A stretch of 8,949 nt of DNA from Bryobacterales bacterium (lineage in GTDB: Bacteria > Acidobacteriota > Terriglobia > Bryobacterales > Bryobacteraceae). The notes beneath the pieces are model-generated. The model was not told the DNA's origin. It searched no databases and saw only the letters and a list, made by a program, of their open reading frames with translations. Of this stretch, positions 1 to 5,622 are shown piece by piece (the stretch's first letter is position 1; the number at the start of each line of letters is the position of its first letter). Where the stretch lies: NCBI GenBank assembly GCA_003164075.1, contig PLRZ01000496.1, positions 1 through 8,949 on the forward strand, in the 5' to 3' direction. Made by a program: the position numbers and the translations under genes.

Positions 1-542
1 GTGTTCAGGGTTTGCCAGGGCTGGTCTTTGGAAGGGTTGTCCGTAAAACCCACGCCGAGGCTGAGCTTGATCAGGTTGTCCGGATCGCCGTGCTCGGCGG
101 GCAGTTCGCGCAGTTCCCGGAAATCGATCACGCGCCCGATGGAAGCGTTCGTGGTATCCAGCAACGGCACTTCTTCGGTCACGGTAATGGTGTCCGACGT
201 GGTGCCAACATCCAGAGGGACGTTGATCTCCAGCCGGTCGTTCAGGTTCAAGACCACATCAGTCCGTACAACCGTCTTAAACCCGGTTTTCTTCACCGTC
301 ACGCGATACGTCCCCGGCACCAGGAAGGGCGCGGAGTAGTTGCCGGCCGCGTTGCTGACGGTTCGCGTGGTGGCGGCTGTTGCTACGTTGGTGAGTTCGA
401 TGCTGGCGTCCGGAACCACCAGGTTACTGCTGTCCGTGATGCGTCCCAAGATGGTCCCTTGGGATTCCTGTGACCAACCCGGAGGGGCGGTCGCAGCGAA
501 AACGACTATGGCGCCGAGAACGGCGAGACTTCGAATCGACAT
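1..542 (-). CDS. TonB-dependent receptor, Oar-like, N-terminal part (runs off left edge)
   Basis: This is an open frame of 180 codons with no stop before the window edge. The ATG at 542-540 is preceded by GGAG (551-548) at 5 bases, which supports this start. Residues 1-25 are a signal peptide with a hydrophobic core ending near WSQ. Residues about 28-112 read as a carboxypeptidase-regulatory-like beta-sandwich (GTILGRITDSSN, NAAGNYSAPFLVPGTYRVTV, GFKT). From about 120 the text VTVTEEVPLLDTTNASIG followed by RVIDFRELRELP is the typical entry into the plug of Oar-type receptors, which are very numerous in Acidobacteria. The usual ELPLNGRN is replaced by ELPAEHGDPDNLIKLSLGV, a variant form. Such proteins are outer-membrane beta-barrels thought to import large substrates with TonB energy; this one's substrate is unknown. 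The barrel lies outside the window. A membrane-bound regulator gene is divergent from it, which suggests local control. Confidence 0.85.
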   Translation of the reverse strand, partial: MSIRSLAVLGAIVVFAATAPPGWSQESQGTILGRITDSSNLVVPDASIELTNVATAATTRTVSNAAGNYSAPFLVPGTYRVTVKKTGFKTVVRTDVVLNLNDRLEINVPLDVGTTSDTITVTEEVPLLDTTNASIGRVIDFRELRELPAEHGDPDNLIKLSLGVGFTDNPSKDQPWQTLN

Positions 543-645
543 TTCACTCCCCCAAAACCAAAATAATCATTGCTTGCTCCTGCGCTTACGCCTCAGCGAA
601 AGCCGGAGGTTCGCGTGGACTCAGTGTAGGCACCCGAAAGATGGC

Positions 646-693
646 TGGACAAGTTTCGGTAATGGTTATAAACTGTTTACAAACATGCACCAA
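646..693. promoter_or_regulatory. candidate divergent promoters between receptor and regulator genes
   Basis: The gap between the divergent genes (543-755) is 213 bases and contains one A/T-rich island. On the minus strand TTGGTG (693-688) and TATAAC (670-665) are 17 bases apart and point toward the receptor gene. On the plus strand TGGACA (646-651) and TATAAA (667-672) are 15 bases apart and point toward the regulator gene. The two would share the same -10 island, so only one could fire at a time. The matches are imperfect and acidobacterial promoters are poorly defined, so this is suggestive only. I see no gene in this gap. Confidence 0.25.
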
Positions 694-724
694 CCCCGTG
701 GAAACAAACGCTCGCCGGGGTTGG
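690..724. repeat. 9-bp inverted repeat in leader of regulator gene
   Basis: CCAACCCCG (690-698) is perfectly inverted as CGGGGTTGG (716-724) with a 17-base spacer. It lies just downstream of the candidate promoters and 31 bases before the regulator start. It could form a leader hairpin in the regulator mRNA, or serve as a spaced operator for the dimeric winged-helix protein encoded next door. It overlaps the candidate -35 of the receptor gene, which would suit a repressor or activator site. Confidence 0.4.
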
Positions 725-755
725 CGCCAAGTAGCTCAAACGCCAGGACGCGTCC

Positions 756-2075
756 ATGGAAAAAAGTCTTGTTTCCGAAGTGTCGGAAACAGAAAAGCGC
801 GAAGCTCTGGAACGAGTGGTGGCGAGTGGCGCCTTCCATCGGTCCGATCAGTTAAAGGCTCTTCTGCGCTACGTCTGCGAGCGCGAACTGGCAGGCAGTG
901 GCGATGCGCTGGACGAATACGCGGTAGCGGTAGAGGCTTTGGGAAGGCCGAGCGACTATTCGGCGTTCGAAGATGGCACGGCACGCAACCGGATCCACAA
1001 TCTGAGGCGGCGCCTGGAACAATACTATGGGATGGAGAATCCCGGGGACCCGGTGCAGATCGTGGTGCCGAAAGGAAGCTATTGCCCGGTGTTTCACAGG
1101 CACCCGCTGGCGATAGCGCCTGAACCGCAACCCGATATCGTTCACCCCACACCGCCGGAAACACCGGCCGCCAGATTCTGGAGCCGGCCCATGACGGCCG
1201 GGACCGTCTGCCTCCTCTGCGCCCTCACTGCCATGCTCGGGGCCGGGCTGGCAGTGGTGCTGCAAAAAGCCGCCACCGGACCCGATCCGGTGTTGGCCGA
1301 GGCCTGGGGACAGTTGCTCACCAAGCACGCCAATCCGCTCATCTGCATTTCCACCTCGGCGCAACTAACCTTGATCCAACGGCCCCCGGAGCCGCAGACC
1401 GGCCCGACGGTCAGTTCCCCCGACCTAGCCGCCTGGTACAGGACCCTGCCCGGGCTGCCTCCCGCGAAGCAGATGTACCTGGGGCCGTCGCTAACCTCTC
1501 CTTTTTGGGGAGACGTCGCCGCCGCCCTGGCAGTCACGCACGTAATCGAAGGAGCGGGGCTCACGCCGGAGGCTCTGCCGGAATCGGCGATCCAGTTGCC
1601 CGCTCTCAACCAGCGGAACCTGCTCCTGTTTGGCCGTCCCGGGTTCAGTAACACCATCGATCTGTACCTGCGGGACAAGCCGTTCCGGGTCACCATCCCC
1701 GGCGAACAACACGCGACCGTAATCTGGAACGTGAATCCTAAACCGGGCGAGCCCGCTGAATACGACGCCCACTCGCAGCCCGGCGCCGGGATCGGGCAAA
1801 CCGCATACGGTCTGATCACGGTGATGCCGAACGGAGGGAACGGCAATCTCAAAGCGGTGGTATTCTCGGGCACCCTCTCGCCCGGAACACAGGCGGCGGC
1901 CGAGTTCTTTTCGTCCGCTAAACAGCTAAGAGGGCTGTTGAGTTTGTTTCGTAAGGAAGGATATTCGGGCTTTCCGGCTTCGTATCAGGTGGTGGTGCGG
2001 TCCAATGTATTCGACACGTCGGCTCTGGACGTCCAATACGTTACCCACCGGGTGATCTCGAAGGGATGGAATTGA
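756..2075 (+). CDS. membrane-anchored winged-helix-like one-component regulator
   Basis: The protein has 439 residues. The ATG at 756 has AGGA (745-748) at 7 bases. Residues 10-115 match by eye an N-terminal domain common in Acidobacteria and in rhizobial cyclase/TPR proteins: a helical start (ALERVVASGAFHRSDQLKAL), then KALLRYVCERELAG, DEYAVAVEALGR, the likely recognition helix ARNRIHNLRRRLEQYYG and the closing strand VQIVVPKGSYCPVF. That layout is winged-helix-like. A proline-rich linker leads to one transmembrane helix (about 147-169). The rest, about 270 residues, should be outside the cytoplasm. It contains LLLFGRPGFSNTIDLYL and YGLITVMPNG...SGTLSPGTQAAAEFF, a pattern I associate with acidobacterial proteins of the same layout. 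No catalytic motif is evident. By analogy with CadC/ToxR-type proteins it may bind a ligand outside and DNA inside. The divergent TonB receptor gene is the obvious candidate target. The domain layout is well supported; the regulatory role is inferred. Confidence 0.8.
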   Translation: MEKSLVSEVSETEKREALERVVASGAFHRSDQLKALLRYVCERELAGSGDALDEYAVAVEALGRPSDYSAFEDGTARNRIHNLRRRLEQYYGMENPGDPVQIVVPKGSYCPVFHRHPLAIAPEPQPDIVHPTPPETPAARFWSRPMTAGTVCLLCALTAMLGAGLAVVLQKAATGPDPVLAEAWGQLLTKHANPLICISTSAQLTLIQRPPEPQTGPTVSSPDLAAWYRTLPGLPPAKQMYLGPSLTSPFWGDVAAALAVTHVIEGAGLTPEALPESAIQLPALNQRNLLLFGRPGFSNTIDLYLRDKPFRVTIPGEQHATVIWNVNPKPGEPAEYDAHSQPGAGIGQTAYGLITVMPNGGNGNLKAVVFSGTLSPGTQAAAEFFSSAKQLRGLLSLFRKEGYSGFPASYQVVVRSNVFDTSALDVQYVTHRVISKGWN

Positions 2076-2087
2076 GTCCACGCTGAA

Positions 2088-2118
2088 GGTGGGGCAGGCG
2101 AGCACCGCCTGCCCCACC
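2088..2118. repeat. perfect 13-bp GC-rich palindrome after regulator gene
   Basis: GGTGGGGCAGGCG (2088-2100) and its exact complement CGCCTGCCCCACC (2106-2118) flank the five-base loop AGCAC. It starts 13 bases after the regulator's stop. The stem is very stable, but no T-run follows on the plus strand, so it is not a classical intrinsic terminator. It may act as a rho-aided stop or a 3' mRNA stabiliser, or be one copy of a dispersed REP-like palindrome. The rest of the convergent gap (2119-2256) shows no convincing gene. Confidence 0.65.
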
Positions 2119-2256
2119 CGCGAAGCTCACTGCAAATTCCACGACGTCAGGAGTTCCGCATTTGGAAGGCGCCAACGAATCGGCCTGAGCCACTGTTTTG
2201 CAATCTGCCGCCCCCCATGGCGTAATGGCGTGGCGGCCAGGACTATCGGGTGATGG

Positions 2257-2277
2257 AAAATGGCGCAACCCCGCGCC
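2257..2277 (-). terminator. weak intrinsic terminator of the metalloprotease operon
   Basis: Reading the minus strand, six bases after the protease stop codon come GGCGC, the loop GGGGTT, then GCGCC, followed by ATTTTCC. The stem is only five base pairs but all G/C, and the T-run is short (2260-2257). The position right behind the gene supports the call. Confidence 0.4.
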
Positions 2278-2283
2278 GCCTTG

Positions 2284-4908
2284 CTATCGCGCCGTAACCT
2301 GAGTTGCCAGACTCGGCGAACCATCCACCAACACCACCAGAGGAACCTGCCAGCCGGCGAACGACTGCGTCACCGCGAACTGAATCTGAAACACCCCCCC
2401 GCCTACCGCCGCGACGTTGAGAACCGCCATCGGTACGCCGGAAAGTGTCACCATCACGCGGCTCGGCGTAGTGACGATCCCCGCATCGACATTCGTCACC
2501 TGTACGGTGACCACGTCGCCCGGGTTGACCGCTTGCACCCCCGCACCCAACGCGTTTGAGACCGCACCGGCAGCGCCAGGCGAAACGTCGATCACCGCCG
2601 GGGGACTGTCGATCTGCAGGTATACCGGAAGAGCGCTGGCCGCTCCATTGTTCACCTGAAGGGTAGCCGGACCAACCGGGAATCCAGCCGGTATCTGGAA
2701 ATTGATCTGGTTCGGAGCCGCATACAGCACCGGCGCCGCCACACCGTTCAGCAGGACCTGCGCTCCGCTGGGCGAGAGCGCCAGGTTCGACCCGAAGATC
2801 GAACCGTAATCGGCGTCATGCAGCACCGTGGCGTAGCTCACGGCGTTATACACCGGCAGCGCCAGTGTCGGCAAATTGACGTTCGCCGGCTGTACCTGGA
2901 ATGCCGCCGGCTGGGAGACCACCTGAAATCCGGAGATCACGTTCACCGTGCTGGCCGCGATGGCGGCATTGTTCGCCACTACCACGTCCGCCACCAGGTG
3001 CGTTGGGCTCAGCACCCATACCCTTCGCACGGCGATGTCGCCGGTGCCAAATCCCACGGTCACCTGGCCGCGAGTGAAATCGGTGTTGCTGGCAGTGATG
3101 TCCACCATCGAGGCAGTGCCGTCCAAATTGAAGCCGGCAGGCAAAGCAGGAGGGTTGATGGCGGTGATTTGCGGCGCGTTGGCGGGCGGGTAGGCGTAGG
3201 TCACGGGGTTGGCCGATTGCAGCAGCATGGAGTTCTGATTATCGGCCGTAAACACCGTCACCATGGCATTCTGGCCGCTGGCCCCCTGCGGCGGCATGAC
3301 GGTGATGGCGCCGTCGCTGGCGTCGGTGGCCGCAAACGGTACGGTGACCGCGGCCTGCAGTCCGTCGAAGAAGATGCGGCTGTCCGCCGTCAGTCCGGCG
3401 GCCGCTACCGTCACGCTGCCATCCCCGTTTTGGGTCAGCGAACCAATCGCCGGGGGTCCGTTCCTCACGACGTCGATGGCGTCGGGCAGCACATAGAGAT
3501 CGGTGCCCTGGGTGGTGGAGAAGGTCATCGCCAAGTGGCGCGGCCCGGCCGTCAGCCCACCTTGATTGAGAAAATCCATCACCACGTAGCCGTCATCCAT
3601 CTGGATATCGCTCGAAGGCGCGGTACCCGGCCCCAGCAGGGTCGCCGTCAGCGGTTGGGGCGTGGTTGGCATGCTGTTGGCGGCTGCGAATATGCGCAGA
3701 TACTGCTGACTGGTGGTGGCGTAAGCGGGACTCAACCAGATGGGCGTTGGATCATACGAGTATGTGCGGCTCGATGGGTCGAGAAACGCCCAGGTCACCA
3801 CGTCGAAGACCGGCTGGGAACTGCGCGGCTGCACCGCGAAATCCCCGGTAAGCGCCTGCCCGGCTGCCACATTAAAGGTAGTGGCTTGCGTTACGTCGGT
3901 GGTGCCGGGATAGAAGACCGTCTGGAAATAGCCGGTGGTCGGCACGTAAGGCAGTCCGGCCGCGTTCACCGGCAGGGCCAGACCATAATCCGTGGTGGTT
4001 TGAACCGCGTCCTGCGGCAAGGGATGCACGTAAAGCAGGTACTGGCCCGGAGTCAGACCGTTGATGGTGTAGCTGCCGTCGGGATTGGTCAGGGCACTCA
4101 CCGCCGGACCTACCGGCTGGATGGCCACTACCGAGGCCATATTCCACGGCTGGCCAGTGGTATTGGTCACGACGTGCCCGGAAATGGAGCCGCTGCCGGC
4201 CATCCAGTTGACCGTTCCGTAGAGCTCCGAAATGGCCGAAATGTCATCCGCATCGATAGGCCGCGCCCGCGACGTGTTGCGAATGACCGCCTGCGACATT
4301 GCCGCGGCCGTCCAGGTGTGCTGCAAGCCCAAGGCATGGCCGAATTCGTGGACCGCGGTGGTGTAGAACTCCTCCAGGTAGCTGGGCATCTGACCGTATT
4401 GCAGGTTCGGATTGGTGCTATTGGTCAGGATCACCAAGCCGCGGGAAATCGGGATGAACTGGCCGTTCTGTCCAGTGCGGACCGTTGCCGTAGGCGATAC
4501 CGTCGGGGCGCCAAGACCCAGGATGCCGGGCGCCAGTTCCTCAAACACCACATCGGCGGCAGGTGTCGCGGAAACCTGGTTCGAATTGTACGTCTCCAGC
4601 CCGCCAAAGGCCACCCGCAGATCCGAACTGGCCACCGAATTCCACGCCTCGGCAGCCTGTTTCACCTCGCTCAGCACCGAGCCGAAGGAATCGTTCGAGC
4701 CATAGGAGACTAAACCGGCGTCGCTCACGAAAAAGGTGATGGTCTTATTCGGCAGCGCCGTCAGGTCGAAGGCCTCCGGCACGGGAACATACGGGGCCTT
4801 GCCGGTCAGGAAGTGTACGTAGTGGTAATAAGCGCTCGATGGCGTCACCAGCAGCAACACGGCGGCCGCGATCGCCAGAACACGCGCCTTGGGGGGTTGT
4901 CGCATCAT
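2284..4908 (-). CDS. secreted matrixin-like zinc metalloprotease with Solibacter-type C-terminal domain
   Basis: The protein has 874 residues. A signal peptide (1-26, ending PSSA) is followed at about residue 55 by a matrixin-like catalytic domain: first strand ITFFVSDAG, helix VKQAAEAWNSVASSDLRVAF, zinc site HEFGHALGLQH (H187, E188, H191, H197), a probable Met-turn at AAAMSQ (M204) and the closing helix IDADDISAISELYG. This order matches M10-type metzincins, which hydrolyse peptide bonds. Residues about 241-300 form a carboxypeptidase-regulatory-like sandwich (GHVVTNTTGQPW, NPDGSYTINGLTPGQYLL). Ig/IPT-like strands fill about 475-675. Residues about 680-872 match the TIGR03437 C-terminal domain known from Solibacter (YNAVSYA, PNQINFQIP, NPGDVVTV). 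There is almost no room for a propeptide and I find no cysteine in the whole protein, so a cysteine switch is absent. The ATG immediately follows the stop of the upstream gene, so translation is probably coupled. The substrate is unknown; it is likely exported or surface-held. Confidence 0.85.
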   Translation of the reverse strand: MMRQPPKARVLAIAAAVLLLVTPSSAYYHYVHFLTGKAPYVPVPEAFDLTALPNKTITFFVSDAGLVSYGSNDSFGSVLSEVKQAAEAWNSVASSDLRVAFGGLETYNSNQVSATPAADVVFEELAPGILGLGAPTVSPTATVRTGQNGQFIPISRGLVILTNSTNPNLQYGQMPSYLEEFYTTAVHEFGHALGLQHTWTAAAMSQAVIRNTSRARPIDADDISAISELYGTVNWMAGSGSISGHVVTNTTGQPWNMASVVAIQPVGPAVSALTNPDGSYTINGLTPGQYLLYVHPLPQDAVQTTTDYGLALPVNAAGLPYVPTTGYFQTVFYPGTTDVTQATTFNVAAGQALTGDFAVQPRSSQPVFDVVTWAFLDPSSRTYSYDPTPIWLSPAYATTSQQYLRIFAAANSMPTTPQPLTATLLGPGTAPSSDIQMDDGYVVMDFLNQGGLTAGPRHLAMTFSTTQGTDLYVLPDAIDVVRNGPPAIGSLTQNGDGSVTVAAAGLTADSRIFFDGLQAAVTVPFAATDASDGAITVMPPQGASGQNAMVTVFTADNQNSMLLQSANPVTYAYPPANAPQITAINPPALPAGFNLDGTASMVDITASNTDFTRGQVTVGFGTGDIAVRRVWVLSPTHLVADVVVANNAAIAASTVNVISGFQVVSQPAAFQVQPANVNLPTLALPVYNAVSYATVLHDADYGSIFGSNLALSPSGAQVLLNGVAAPVLYAAPNQINFQIPAGFPVGPATLQVNNGAASALPVYLQIDSPPAVIDVSPGAAGAVSNALGAGVQAVNPGDVVTVQVTNVDAGIVTTPSRVMVTLSGVPMAVLNVAAVGGGVFQIQFAVTQSFAGWQVPLVVLVDGSPSLATQVTAR

Positions 4909-5487
4909 CTATTTCGCCGTCCCCGGGGCCGTCACCAGAGCGCCGCTCAACAAGGAGTCGATACGCGAGCGCAGTTCGCTCAGATGCATGGTTAAGATCT
5001 GGTTTTTCATCTGTTTGCCGGTGCCACGATCAAGCATTACTTCATGGCTCGAGGCACGCGTGGTCAGGGGATCGGCCGCGCCGCCGGGGGCCACCGAGAA
5101 GAGACCTTGAGTCAGACCCAGCACCTGCGTGGCGCCGGATTTCCCGGTCCACAGGAAGAAAACATATTCGTCGCCGGCATTAAATTGCGGCACACCGGCA
5201 AAAGTCTGGCGTGCGTTGTTCACCACTCCGCCGGGCAACTGGATTTCAACCGCGGTGCGCGCCGGCCCCTTGAGAGTGTCGCTCACCTGGATCCGGTAGT
5301 GGGTGTAGACGATCGGCCCACTGGAGGCCGCATAGGAATTCAAAACCTTGCCTCGCACAATCATCGTGGACTTGAGGATCATTTCGTCCAGACTCAGCCG
5401 CTCCAGGGTTGCCGCCGGGAGCGCCACCGCGCAGTAAGCCAGGGTCAGCATGGAAGAGATCAGCGTAGAGAACGGGAAAGGCTTCAC
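4909..5487 (-). CDS. secreted protein of unknown function, possible NTR/TIMP-like fold, paired with metalloprotease
   Basis: I choose the GTG at 5487-5485 (192 residues) because AAAAGG (5500-5495) sits 7 bases upstream and the product then opens with a standard signal peptide, MKPFPFSTLISSMLTLAYC to ALPA (1-25). An in-frame ATG (5511) or TTG (5520) would add 8 or 11 residues in front and has no clear ribosome site. C19 is not in a good lipobox (Tyr before it), so secretion rather than lipidation is likely. The mature part has no cysteine. Its pattern is a short helix SLDEMILKS, strand MIVRGKVLNSY, strand THYRIQVSDTLKG, strand AVEIQLPGG, then FNAGDEYVFFLWTGKSG and LGLTQGLFSV, and a helical tail (MHLSELRSRIDSLLS). 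This order of segments resembles OB-fold proteins of the NTR/TIMP type (Ad-IVRGKV...Y.I.V...KG...GEEYL.FL). That is a judgement by eye and the TIMP N-terminal cysteine is missing. Its TAG stop touches the ATG of the metalloprotease. Confidence 0.75.
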   Translation of the reverse strand: MKPFPFSTLISSMLTLAYCAVALPAATLERLSLDEMILKSTMIVRGKVLNSYAASSGPIVYTHYRIQVSDTLKGPARTAVEIQLPGGVVNNARQTFAGVPQFNAGDEYVFFLWTGKSGATQVLGLTQGLFSVAPGGAADPLTTRASSHEVMLDRGTGKQMKNQILTMHLSELRSRIDSLLSGALVTAPGTAK

Positions 5488-5494
5488 GGACGTA

Positions 5495-5500
5495 CCTTTT
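5495..5500 (-). promoter_or_regulatory. ribosome binding site that decides the GTG start at 5487
   Basis: On the minus strand AAAAGG is followed by seven bases and then GTG. Neither the upstream in-frame ATG (5511) nor the TTG (5520) has a comparable purine-rich site, and starting at GTG gives a clean signal peptide with a lysine at position 2. Confidence 0.55.
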
Positions 5501-5569
5501 GCACTTGGCATACCAATCAATCGGGATGATTTAAAAGCAGGTTACAGCCCGGTTCAGAGCCGCTTCCGG

Positions 5570-5610
5570 GTTTCTCGGACACGGCCGCTGAGACAGGCTG
5601 TCCCAGAAAC
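5570..5610. repeat. overlapping alternative hairpins between transporter gene and protease operon
   Basis: Arms GTTTCTCGGACA (5570-5581) and TGTCCCAGAAAC (5599-5610) are inverted with one mismatch in 12 and a 17-base loop. Inside this, CTGAGACAG (5588-5596) and CTGTCCCAG (5598-5606) form a second dyad of 9 bases with one G-T type mismatch. The second structure uses bases of the first, so only one can form at a time. The region lies just after the transporter's stop and about 80 bases before the start of the secreted-protein gene. It may end the transporter transcript or control the protease operon. No T-run follows. I found no clear promoter in 5488-5622. Confidence 0.45.
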
Positions 5611-5622
5611 ACGAAGACCATT

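Noticed and set aside
12..473. Plus-strand frames in the first 850 bases
   Set aside because: They are shadows of the minus-strand TonB receptor, which has a ribosome site, a signal peptide and clear family motifs.
2127..2268. Short minus-strand frames in the convergent gap
   Set aside because: They lack ribosome sites and recognisable sequence, and they run into the palindrome and the regulator gene.
2818..4713. Long plus-strand open frame (631 codons) opposite the metalloprotease
   Set aside because: It is rich in R, H and G with no recognisable domain, as expected of the antisense frame of a GC-rich gene. The minus-strand frame has a signal peptide, zinc site and known domains.
4909..5487. 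Lipoprotein signal in the secreted partner (C19)
   Set aside because: The residue before the cysteine is tyrosine, which lipoprotein signal peptidase rarely accepts, and a good type I site (ALPA) follows.
5488..5520. Longer start (ATG 5511 or TTG 5520) for the secreted partner protein
   Set aside because: Neither has a ribosome site, and both put extra residues before a signal peptide that is already complete from the GTG at 5487. They remain possible.
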